Positions 1 through 6,556 of a stretch of 6,667 bases of DNA are shown in pieces. The stretch spans positions 1-6,667 of the forward strand of contig CAXRGH010000107.1 in assembly GCA_964230195.1 (NCBI GenBank). Reading direction: 5' to 3'. The position numbers were made by a program, and so were the translations under genes. This DNA is from CAXRGH01 sp964230195. Its GTDB lineage: Bacteria > Pseudomonadota > Gammaproteobacteria > Enterobacterales > Alteromonadaceae. Numbering within the stretch: position 1 is the stretch's first letter; every line of letters begins with the position of its first letter. A model generated the notes under the pieces. The model had not been told where the DNA came from. It did not search any database and saw nothing but the letters and a program-made list of their open reading frames with translations.

Positions 1-2
1 GT

Positions 3-338
3 GATATGATACGACGTATAGCCAAGCTTGGACAATATCAGCGTTTTATTCGTTTTGAAGACGTTGCTTCCGATGAAGCCGACATATCATCGAATATAGC
101 AGCAAATGAGATTGTGCGTCAGGTTTTGGTCGATAATCAACTCTATGAAACATTGGTCTGCCAACCTTTTATTAAAAATACAACAAACCGTATGACGCAG
201 ACTTGTCAAGGATTAAAGCGCTACACAACCGTGTTGACATTTGCCTCAGATGAGCTGGTTAGCATCGAACAAGATATTCCTTTTTATAACCAAACACTCA
301 CTCTTACCAAGTCAACATATAACTTGGTATCGGACTAA
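3..338 (+). CDS. Unrecognised protein, C-terminal part or small complete gene cut by window edge
   Basis: I do not recognise this protein. The frame is open to the left edge of the window; the first ATG is at 6, giving 110 residues, but no ribosome-binding site can be seen because the window begins there, so the real start may lie upstream. It ends with TAA at 336-338. Visible features are a basic N-terminus (MIRRIAKLGQ), an acidic stretch around residues 18-27, two cysteines (C52 and C67) and a Thr/Tyr-rich, beta-prone C-terminal third (residues 72-107). There is no signal peptide, membrane helix or catalytic motif in the visible part. Its stop lies 18 bp before the exporter gene on the same strand, so co-transcription is likely. 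By position one could suspect an envelope or polysaccharide protein, but that is inference only. Confidence 0.5.
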   Translation, partial: DMIRRIAKLGQYQRFIRFEDVASDEADISSNIAANEIVRQVLVDNQLYETLVCQPFIKNTTNRMTQTCQGLKRYTTVLTFASDELVSIEQDIPFYNQTLTLTKSTYNLVSD

Positions 339-356
339 ATTACCGGACAGATAAAC

Positions 357-2837
357 ATGATGAACGTGAAACGATTATTAACGACACTGTGTGCACTGAC
401 ACTTGTCCCGACTGTGTTGGCACAAACACCTTCCCCAGCGATGATCGAACAATTTAAGTCATTACCCAAAGCCCAGCAACAAGCACTTGCTAAACAATAT
501 GGCATTGATTTGTCTAGCCTGACTGGGGCTTCAGCACCGTCCACCTCAGAATTGGCTCAACCAGGTGAGCCCTTGATGCAAGTGACTTCTGCATTAGAAG
601 CAGAATCAGTATTTGTGGTATCTGAACCAACTGAAAAAGTTACCAAAGTAGGGATAAAGCGCTTTGGTTTGGATTTGTTTGATGCATTAAAAGTGAACTT
701 TACACCAACTGATGATGCGCAGATCCCTGCCGATTATCGCTTGGGCATTGGTGATGAGTTGGTGATCCAGTACTTCGGTAAAGAAAATCAAGAGCTAACG
801 CTGCAAATCAGCCGAGAAGGCGTGATCAATCTGCCTAAACTAGGACCAATTAATGTGTCTGGTTTGAGTTTTTCAGATGCGACTGATTTAATTAAACAAC
901 GCGTATCAGAACAGTTATTAGGCGTCGAAGCGTTTGTGGCAATGGGTGGATTGCGCTCAATCAATGTATTCATGGCGGGCGAAGTAAATGTACCAGGTGC
1001 GTATTCAATGAACGCGCTCACTACAGTCACTCAGGCCATATTTCAAGCTGGTGGTATCTCTGATATTGGCTCGTTGCGCAACGTAAAAGTAAAACGTCAA
1101 GGTAAGACAATTGAAACCTTCGATGTGTATGATCTTCTTATGCGTGGCGATACGTCGGCTGACATTCGTTTGCAAAGTGGTGACGTGGTCTTTGTCCCAA
1201 CGTATGAACGACTAGTAAAAGTACATGGCGAAGTGAAACGCCCGATGGAGTACGAAGTCACTTCTAAAGAGTCACTTTATGACGTACTTAAGATGGCAGG
1301 TGGATTTACTTCCTCAGCTTTGGATAGCAAAATCGTTCACATTCAAAAGAGGGCTGGGGGGGAACTTGCGAACGCAATCAATGTTGATACGCGTGATAAA
1401 GTTGCTTTGTCAAAACTCCTTAATGATGGTGATGAGCTACGCGTGTTTTCTAAAAGTGACGCTCTCAATAATGTTGTCACCCTGGACGGTGCGGTAATAC
1501 GCAAGGGTGCATATGGTTGGCAAGCAGGCATGTATTTGTCAGATATTGTGTCGGATCTTCGTCGTGACTTGGCGAAAAATGCAGATTTACAATATGGTCT
1601 TATCATTCGTGAGAAAAACACTGCGCTTGATATTGAAGTTATTCAGTTTAGTCCAATCGAGCTTATCTCGCATCCACAATCTAATAAGGATCCGGTATTA
1701 CAAGCGCGTGACCGTATCCTATTTCTTGAATATGTGAAGAAGGGTGATGATGCGGAAGAAACTCGTACGGCACGAGAAGAGGAACTTGAGCCGGTTTTGA
1801 ACCGATTAAGACTGCAGGCAGATGAACAAACGGCGGTTCAGATTGCATCGATCTCCGGTGCAGTTAATGCTTCGGGAGAATATCCTATTTCGAGCAACAC
1901 CACTTTACAAGATCTCGTTAATGCGGCAGGGGGTTTAAGAGATTCAGCCTACTTGCGTTCGGTGGAACTGCGTCGGATCAAAGAGCAAGCCGACGGTGAG
2001 ATTGCCGTAGAGTATCAAAATTACGATTTGGTATCCCAGACTCGCCTTGACGAGGTTACGATCCAATCTCGCGACCATGTTAATGTTCGGACCAACAAAG
2101 ATTGGCACCCCAATGATTCAATTGAGCTGACAGGTGAGGTACGTTTCCCTGGTACATATATGATTGAGCCAGGTGAGACCATGCAACACGTCATCATGCG
2201 AGCAGGTGGGTTGACACCAAATGCGTTTGCTCAAGGTGCAGTCTTTACACGCAAGGAAATCGCAGAGATTGAACAAACACGCGCAGCAGAATTTGCTGAC
2301 ACCATTCGTCGTGATTTTGCAGCCTCTTTGTTAACCGAGGAAACGGTAAACACGACATACGATGAAATTGCTCGAATTACTCAAGAATTACAAGATTTTG
2401 AGGGCATTGGCCGGTTGTTGATTGACTTACCCAGAGCGCTAAGTGGGGATGTCAATGCCAACATAGAGATTGTGGACGGTGATCGCCTACATATCCCCAA
2501 AATAACGAATACGGTCACTGTGGTAGGCGAAGTTCGAAAACAAGGCACACATACTTATCAAGCCGATTTAACGTTGGATGATTATGTATTCTTGGGCGCG
2601 GGCTTCACTGCCAGAGCGGATAAAGGCGCTATATATATCGTCAAAGCCAATGGTTCAGTGGTCATTCCCGAATACAACTTAAGCAGTTTCTCCTCAAGTG
2701 ATGAAACGCTGAACCCAGGTGATACCATCATTGTACCGGTTGATGCGCAGCACAAAGAAAGCATTACCTTGTGGCGAGATATCACGCAGATTATTTATCA
2801 AAGTACTGTCGCCATTGCGGCGGTTGCAAGACTGTAG
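357..2837 (+). CDS. Large SLBB-domain outer-membrane polysaccharide export protein (Wza/OtnA/WbfF type)
   Basis: Outer-membrane/periplasmic channel protein expected to export capsule or O-antigen-type polysaccharide. Residues 1-22 form a Sec signal peptide (basic MNVKR, hydrophobic core, VLA|Q cleavage after A22). A Poly_export domain spans about 125-200, opening with YRLGIGDELVIQYFG. About six SLBB-like repeats follow, each with a G-x-V-x-x-x-G-x-Y-like entry and often an AGG motif: about 203-285, 287-368, 373-460, 497-580, 588-690 (with a charged helical insertion at about 632-682) and 719-800. A highly charged linker lies at 461-491. The C-terminus (802-826) is an amphipathic to hydrophobic helix, a plausible membrane-crossing segment as in Wza. 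At 826 residues it is about twice E. coli Wza (379) and close in plan to V. cholerae O139 OtnA/WbfF. The start is one of tandem ATGs (357/360) behind a weak GGACAG. The TAG stop overlaps the wzz ribosome-binding site. Confidence 0.92.
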   Translation: MMNVKRLLTTLCALTLVPTVLAQTPSPAMIEQFKSLPKAQQQALAKQYGIDLSSLTGASAPSTSELAQPGEPLMQVTSALEAESVFVVSEPTEKVTKVGIKRFGLDLFDALKVNFTPTDDAQIPADYRLGIGDELVIQYFGKENQELTLQISREGVINLPKLGPINVSGLSFSDATDLIKQRVSEQLLGVEAFVAMGGLRSINVFMAGEVNVPGAYSMNALTTVTQAIFQAGGISDIGSLRNVKVKRQGKTIETFDVYDLLMRGDTSADIRLQSGDVVFVPTYERLVKVHGEVKRPMEYEVTSKESLYDVLKMAGGFTSSALDSKIVHIQKRAGGELANAINVDTRDKVALSKLLNDGDELRVFSKSDALNNVVTLDGAVIRKGAYGWQAGMYLSDIVSDLRRDLAKNADLQYGLIIREKNTALDIEVIQFSPIELISHPQSNKDPVLQARDRILFLEYVKKGDDAEETRTAREEELEPVLNRLRLQADEQTAVQIASISGAVNASGEYPISSNTTLQDLVNAAGGLRDSAYLRSVELRRIKEQADGEIAVEYQNYDLVSQTRLDEVTIQSRDHVNVRTNKDWHPNDSIELTGEVRFPGTYMIEPGETMQHVIMRAGGLTPNAFAQGAVFTRKEIAEIEQTRAAEFADTIRRDFAASLLTEETVNTTYDEIARITQELQDFEGIGRLLIDLPRALSGDVNANIEIVDGDRLHIPKITNTVTVVGEVRKQGTHTYQADLTLDDYVFLGAGFTARADKGAIYIVKANGSVVIPEYNLSSFSSSDETLNPGDTIIVPVDAQHKESITLWRDITQIIYQSTVAIAAVARL

Positions 2838-2840
2838 AGG
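2836..2840 (+). promoter_or_regulatory. Ribosome-binding site of wzz overlapping the exporter stop codon
   Basis: AGAGG shares two bases with the TAG stop (2835-2837) of the preceding gene. It lies 9 nt before ATG 2850 but only 3 nt before the in-frame GTG 2844, so ATG 2850 is the better start. The overlap suggests translational coupling of exporter and Wzz. Confidence 0.65.
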
Positions 2841-2849
2841 CGTGTGAAT

Positions 2850-3836
2850 ATGTCACAATCTGATTACGATAAACTACCTGCACCACATCAAGCGTCACAC
2901 TATGACGATGACGAAATTGATTTAAAAGAACTCTTTCAAGTGCTGTGGCAGGGCAAACTAACCATCATCCTAACCATAGTAGTAGCATCTGCCATTGCGG
3001 TTGGAGTAGCTCTATCCATGCCCAATATATATCGCTCTGAAGCGCTTTTGGCACCGGTGAGTGCTGAGTCTGGGGGATTAGGCAATCTGGCGTCAAAATT
3101 TGGTGGCCTCGCGTCATTAGCGGGAGTATCTCTGCCAGGTGGTGGCGGTGGTGATAAAACCACTACGGGGCTTGAGGTATTAAAGTCTCGAGTGTTTTTT
3201 GCAGATTTTATGGCTAAGCATGATGTGTTAGTACCGTTGATGGCTACAAAGGGATGGAATGCCTCAAATAATCAGCTTATTATTGATGAAGATGTATTTA
3301 ATACATCTACTCAACAATGGGTTCGAGAAGCGAAACCCCCTCGTGGCTCCAAGCCGTCGGTACAAGAAGCACATGAGGCCTTTGTAAAGTTACTATCGGT
3401 TTCTCAAGACAAAGAAACGGGTTTTGTAACCATCGGCATTGAACACTACTCACCTTATGTTGCTCAACAATGGATCAATGCATTGATTGAGATGATAAAC
3501 GAAACCATTAAAGCGCAAGATGTAACACAAGCGCAGCGCTCTATTGATTATTTAGAGGCACAAATTGCGAGTACTCAGTTAGCAGAGTTACAAGCGGGTT
3601 TCTTTGAGATGATCCAATCGCAAACCGAAACCATCATGCTAGCGAATGCAAGCCCCGAATATTTATTTAAAACACTTGACCCTGCCGTTGTGCCAGAGCT
3701 AAAAGCGAAACCCAAGCGTGCGCTAATTTGTGTCTTAGGTGCGTTATTAGGGGGCATGTTAGGTGTATTATGGGTGCTGATACGACATTATGCCAATAAA
3801 CCTGATGAAACTCTTACTTCAGCCGTAAAGGCATAG
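2850..3836 (+). CDS. wzz: Wzz-family polysaccharide chain-length regulator (OtnB-like)
   Basis: Inner-membrane polysaccharide co-polymerase that sets the modal length of the polymer made by a Wzy polymerase. In numbering from GTG 2844 (330 residues; 328 from ATG 2850), a cytoplasmic acidic N-terminus with IDLKELFQVLWQGK precedes TM1 at about 38-59. The Wzz-type periplasmic domain follows, starting with P-N-I-Y-R-S-E-A-L-L-A-P. It contains a glycine-rich segment (about 77-103, ending in five Gly) and a helical stretch at about 205-265. The characteristic proline-containing motif before TM2 is VPELKAKPKRA (283-293), and TM2 is about 293-313, followed by a short cytoplasmic tail. There is no Walker A/B region or tyrosine-rich tail, so this is a Wzz rather than a Wzc-type kinase. 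Stop TAG 3834-3836 overlaps the next gene's AGGAG. ATG 2850 is preferred over GTG 2844 on ribosome-binding-site spacing. Confidence 0.9.
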   Translation: MSQSDYDKLPAPHQASHYDDDEIDLKELFQVLWQGKLTIILTIVVASAIAVGVALSMPNIYRSEALLAPVSAESGGLGNLASKFGGLASLAGVSLPGGGGGDKTTTGLEVLKSRVFFADFMAKHDVLVPLMATKGWNASNNQLIIDEDVFNTSTQQWVREAKPPRGSKPSVQEAHEAFVKLLSVSQDKETGFVTIGIEHYSPYVAQQWINALIEMINETIKAQDVTQAQRSIDYLEAQIASTQLAELQAGFFEMIQSQTETIMLANASPEYLFKTLDPAVVPELKAKPKRALICVLGALLGGMLGVLWVLIRHYANKPDETLTSAVKA

Positions 3837-3839
3837 GAG
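3835..3839 (+). promoter_or_regulatory. Strong ribosome-binding site before the MarR-type regulator, overlapping the wzz stop
   Basis: AGGAG overlaps the TAG stop (3834-3836) of wzz. It lies 29 nt before the first in-frame ATG (3869), too far to serve it, but exactly 8 nt before an in-frame ATT at 3848. It therefore bears on the true start of the regulator and suggests translational coupling to wzz. Confidence 0.6.
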
Positions 3840-3868
3840 ACATTGTTATTACCCCTACACAACGAGAT

Positions 3869-4186
3869 ATGGTTCGTTTTCGGGTGTTACAAGCAATACA
3901 GAACAACCCCAAAGCGTCACAGCGCGAGTTAGCAAAAGAATTAGGTGTGTCTTTAGGCAGTATCAACTTTTGTTTAAAAGCGTTTGTGGATAAAGGGCTA
4001 ATTAAGGTCGAAACCTTTTTAAAATCGGACAACAAGCGTGGATATGCGTATTTTCTAACACCCAAAGGGGTGACAGAGAAAGGCGAGATTACTATACAGT
4101 TTTTAAATCGCAAAAAAGCAGAATATGAGCTGTTGAAGCAAGAGATTGCAGATTTGACCTCTGAGGTCAATAAGCTCAATGTTTAA
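3869..4186 (+). CDS. MarR-type EPS-associated winged-helix transcriptional regulator
   Basis: Small DNA-binding protein of the kind repeatedly found inside exopolysaccharide/O-antigen loci (the MarR family EPS-associated group). In the 105-residue form from ATG 3869, helix 1 is about 2-13 and the helix-turn-helix is about 17-46 (SQRELAKELGVSLGSINFCL, then LKAFVDKGLIK). The wing is about 47-64, with a K-R-G-Y-A-Y-F-L-T-P-K-G strand. A C-terminal coiled-coil-like helix (about 75-105, FLNRKKAEYELLKQEI) probably dimerises. No ligand-binding or catalytic residues are visible. The canonical ATG lacks a good ribosome-binding site; an AUU at 3848, 8 nt after AGGAG, would add seven residues (M-T-P-T-Q-R-D) and resembles the N-terminal length of relatives as I remember them. 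Targets are unknown; the AT-rich palindromes in the following gap are candidates. Family call is firm, the start is not. Confidence 0.85.
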   Translation: MVRFRVLQAIQNNPKASQRELAKELGVSLGSINFCLKAFVDKGLIKVETFLKSDNKRGYAYFLTPKGVTEKGEITIQFLNRKKAEYELLKQEIADLTSEVNKLNV

Positions 4187-4214
4187 TACGCTGGATAGTA
4201 AGTGACACTGTTCA

Positions 4215-4242
4215 TTATCAGTTTTTAAAACACATTTATATT
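4215..4242 (+). promoter_or_regulatory. Weak candidate sigma-70 promoter ahead of wecB
   Basis: TTATCA at 4215-4220 (four of six matches to TTGACA) is followed 16 bp later by TATATT at 4237-4242 (five of six to TATAAT). Because the region is very AT-rich such matches arise easily. If real, it would give wecB and wecC a promoter separate from the exporter operon, with a leader of roughly 100 nt. Confidence 0.3.
4221..4231. repeat. Short AT-rich palindrome (copy 1)
   Basis: GTTTTTAAAAC is a palindrome of two 5-bp arms around a central T. It shares the half-site GTTTTTAA with the larger palindrome that begins exactly 33 bp downstream, about three helical turns. It lies between the -35 and -10 of the candidate promoter. 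Confidence 0.45.
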
Positions 4243-4253
4243 CAATCGCTTAG

Positions 4254-4273
4254 GTTTTTAAGTGGTTAAAAAC
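4254..4273. repeat. Perfect 8-bp inverted repeat (copy 2), possible operator
   Basis: GTTTTTAA (4254-4261) and TTAAAAAC (4266-4273) are exact reverse complements separated by GTGG. The arms are too AT-rich, and no T-run follows, for an intrinsic terminator. The symmetry and size fit a dimeric winged-helix operator, and the neighbouring gene encodes such a protein, but binding is only inference. Confidence 0.5.
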
Positions 4274-4279
4274 TCTAAA

Positions 4280-4300
4280 CTTCTCTTAACAAAAGAGGAG
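4280..4300 (+). promoter_or_regulatory. Stem-loop in the wecB leader, burying a GAGGAG
   Basis: CTTCTCTT (4280-4287) pairs with AAGAGGAG (4293-4300) over eight pairs, one of them G-U, closing a loop AACAA. The 3' arm contains a Shine-Dalgarno-like GAGGAG, but no canonical start codon follows at usable distance; wecB starts 46 nt later. No U-run follows, so it is not an intrinsic terminator. It could be a leader or mRNA-stability structure, or chance. Confidence 0.35.
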
Positions 4301-4346
4301 TAAATAGGCATTAAGTCTTTTCATTTTTTAATAAATAGAGCATTCA

Positions 4347-5465
4347 ATGAAAAAAATTCTTACTGTATTTGGTACGCGTCCCGAGGCCATTAAGATGGCA
4401 CCGCTAGTAAAAGCTCTCGAGGCTGACCCGCGTTTTGATGCCAAAGTTTGTGTGACTGCGCAGCATCGTGAAATGCTTGACCAAGTTCTCGATATTTTCG
4501 ATATTCAACCAGACTTTGATTTGGATTTGATGAAACCAGGGCAAACTTTGCCAGGTCTTACTTCTTCTATACTACTTGGTATGTCATCCGTATATGAGCG
4601 CTTCAAACCAGATGTAGTGCTTGTACACGGTGATACCGCTACAACGTTTGCAACAGCACTATCAGGGTATTATCAACAAATTCCGGTGGGGCATGTCGAA
4701 GCAGGCTTGCGAACAGGTAATATTTATTCACCTTGGCCCGAAGAAGCTAATCGTAAGCTAACTGGTGCTATTACTAAATATCATTTTGCACCTACTGAGA
4801 CTTCGCAACAAAACTTATTAAATGAAAATGTTGATCCTGAAAATATTGTTGTGACTGGGAATACTGTTATCGATGCTTTATTTCTAGCGAATCAAATAAT
4901 TGAGTCGAATACAGAGTTGCAGCAGCAGTTTAAAGAAGAGTTGGATTTTTTGGATGAAAATCAAAAACTAATTCTGGTAACAGGCCACCGTAGAGAAAGT
5001 TTTGGTGGCGGATTTGAACGTATTTGTGAGTCTATTCGCCAAATTGCCATAAAAAACCCTAACGTTCAGATATTATATCCTGTACATCTAAACCCAAATG
5101 TTCAAGAACCCGTTAACCGACTTCTTTCGGATTTGGATAACGTCTTTTTGATTGAACCACAACAATATCTACCATTCGTTTATCTAATGAATCGTGCTGA
5201 AATTATTCTAACTGACTCTGGCGGTATACAAGAGGAAGCTCCTAGTTTGGGCAAGCCGGTATTAGTTATGCGTGATACCACTGAAAGGCCAGAGGCTGTT
5301 GACGCTGGAACTGTAAAACTTGTTGGTACAGACATTCAGTTAATTACTTCAGAAGTACAGGTTTTACTAGATAATAAAGAAGCTTATATAGCGATGAGCC
5401 GAGCACATAATCCATACGGAGATGGAGAAGCTTGTCAAAGAATTTGTGATGTATTAGGAAAATAA
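4347..5465 (+). CDS. wecB: UDP-N-acetylglucosamine 2-epimerase (non-hydrolysing)
   Basis: Cytoplasmic enzyme that interconverts UDP-GlcNAc and UDP-ManNAc, the first step toward UDP-ManNAcA. The 372 residues match the usual length (E. coli WecB 376) and the family signatures are intact: VFGTRPEAIKMAPL (7-20, with R11), TAQHREMLDQVL (37-48), VHGDTATTF (93-101, with D96), HVEAGLRTG (116-124, with E118), PWPEEANRKLTG (129-140, with E132), TGHRRESFGGGFERI (212-226, with H214), YPVHLNPNV (244-252) and LTDSGGIQEEAPSLGKPVLV (288-307, with S291 and E297). These residues correspond, one position shifted, to the E. coli catalytic and UDP-binding set. The start ATG follows TAGAG by 6 nt. wecC begins 2 nt after its TAA, so they form an operon. 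GC falls from about 46% to about 33% near 4740, unlike a uniformly inherited gene. Confidence 0.96.
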   Translation: MKKILTVFGTRPEAIKMAPLVKALEADPRFDAKVCVTAQHREMLDQVLDIFDIQPDFDLDLMKPGQTLPGLTSSILLGMSSVYERFKPDVVLVHGDTATTFATALSGYYQQIPVGHVEAGLRTGNIYSPWPEEANRKLTGAITKYHFAPTETSQQNLLNENVDPENIVVTGNTVIDALFLANQIIESNTELQQQFKEELDFLDENQKLILVTGHRRESFGGGFERICESIRQIAIKNPNVQILYPVHLNPNVQEPVNRLLSDLDNVFLIEPQQYLPFVYLMNRAEIILTDSGGIQEEAPSLGKPVLVMRDTTERPEAVDAGTVKLVGTDIQLITSEVQVLLDNKEAYIAMSRAHNPYGDGEACQRICDVLGK

Positions 5466-6553
5466 ACATGTCATTTGAAATTGTTTCAGTTATTGGGCTT
5501 GGCTACATTGGATTACCAACTGCGGCGATGTTTGCTTCACGAAAAAAGAAAGTGATTGGCGTTGATGTCAATCAACATGCTATTGACACAATAAACCGCG
5601 GTGAAATTCATATTGTAGAACCTGACTTAGATATGATTGTTCACGCCGCTGTGTCTGAGGGTTACTTAAGTGCAACTAATGTTGCAGAACCAGCTGATGC
5701 CTTTTTGATTGCGGTACCTACTCCTTTTAAAGACTCAGATTCAGAAATACCCGAGCCCGATTTAAAGTATATAGAAGCAGCTGCTAAATCAATTGCCCCC
5801 GTTCTGAAAAAAGGAGATTTAGTCATTTTGGAATCAACCTCTCCTGTTGGAGCGACAGAGCAATTAGCAGCTTGGCTAGCTGAAATACGTAATGATTTAT
5901 CATTTCCTCAAACTACAGGAGATCAAGCGGATGTAAACGTGGCTCATTGTCCAGAGCGAGTATTACCAGGGCATGTTGTCCGAGAGCTTGTAGAAAATGA
6001 CCGCGTTATTGGTGGGATGTCACCTAAGTGTTCCGAGCGAGCTGTTGAACTTTACAAAACCTTTGTAAAAGGCGATTGCGTCGTAACTAATGCTAGAACT
6101 GCAGAAATGACAAAGCTTACAGAAAATTCTTGTCGAGATGTTCAAATTGCTTTTGCCAATGAGTTATCTGTTATTTGTGACAAACTGGATATAAATGTGT
6201 GGGAATTGATTTCTTTAGCGAATCGACATCCTCGTATCAATATTTTGCAGCCTGGCCCTGGTGTTGGAGGTCATTGTATCGCAGTAGACCCATGGTTTAT
6301 TGTGAGTAAAACACCTGCTGAAGCGAAAATTATTCATACAGCAAGGAAAGTCAATGATGCAAAGCCTGAGTGGGTTATTAACAAAGTAAAAATTGCAATT
6401 AGTGACTTTTTGCAAGCTAATCCAGATAAAACGGCAAGAGATATAGTGATAGCGTGTTATGGATTAGCATTTAAACCAGATATTGATGATTTAAGAGAAA
6501 GCCCTGCGTTATCGATTGCACTTAAGATTATTAGAAGTCATAGTGGACAGATA

Positions 6554-6556
6554 TGA
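6554..6556 (+). other. wecC: Premature in-frame TGA in wecC
   Basis: Codon 363 reads TGA between ATA and TTA. Homologous sequence continues in the same frame with no gap: E. coli WecC, as I remember it, has HSGETLVVEPN where this reads HSGQI-stop-LVEPN, so the stop stands for exactly one residue (Leu in E. coli). A single TTA to TGA change would create it. None of the other five genes in the window ends in TGA (they use TAA or TAG). Confidence 0.85.

Larger units (their letters stand above)
4187..4346 (+). other. AT-rich intergenic region between export/regulatory genes and sugar genes
   Basis: This is the only sizeable gap in the window (160 bp) and is markedly AT-rich. It separates the export/regulator genes from wecB. 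It holds two GTTTTTAA-containing palindromes, a weak candidate promoter between them, a stem-loop at 4280-4300 and a weak wecB ribosome-binding site (TAGAG, 4336-4340). I saw no small ORF with a convincing start, no JUMPstart/ops element (GGCGGTAG) and no strong intrinsic terminator. Confidence 0.6.

Noticed and set aside
335..544. Reverse-strand open frames across the exporter, wzz and regulator genes
   Set aside because: They lie opposite well-supported genes, lack ribosome-binding sites and show no family resemblance; they are shadows.
2844..2849. GTG at 2844 as start of wzz
   Set aside because: It is only 3 nt from AGAGG, whereas ATG 2850 has a 9-nt spacing; it adds only two residues in any case.
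3138..3152. Five consecutive GGN codons in wzz as a simple-sequence contingency repeat
   Set aside because: It is short, includes a GGC interruption, changes in units of three would stay in frame, and glycine-rich loops here are usual for this Wzz group as I recall it.
4207..4226. Possible intrinsic terminator after the regulator gene (ACTG...CAGT stem followed by a T-run)
   Set aside because: The stem is only four pairs with an 8-nt AT-rich loop, and the T-run is part of an AT-rich palindrome; too weak to call.
4187..4346. JUMPstart/ops element recognised by RfaH
   Set aside because: GGCGGTAG was not found in the gap or elsewhere I looked in the window; one could lie upstream of position 1.
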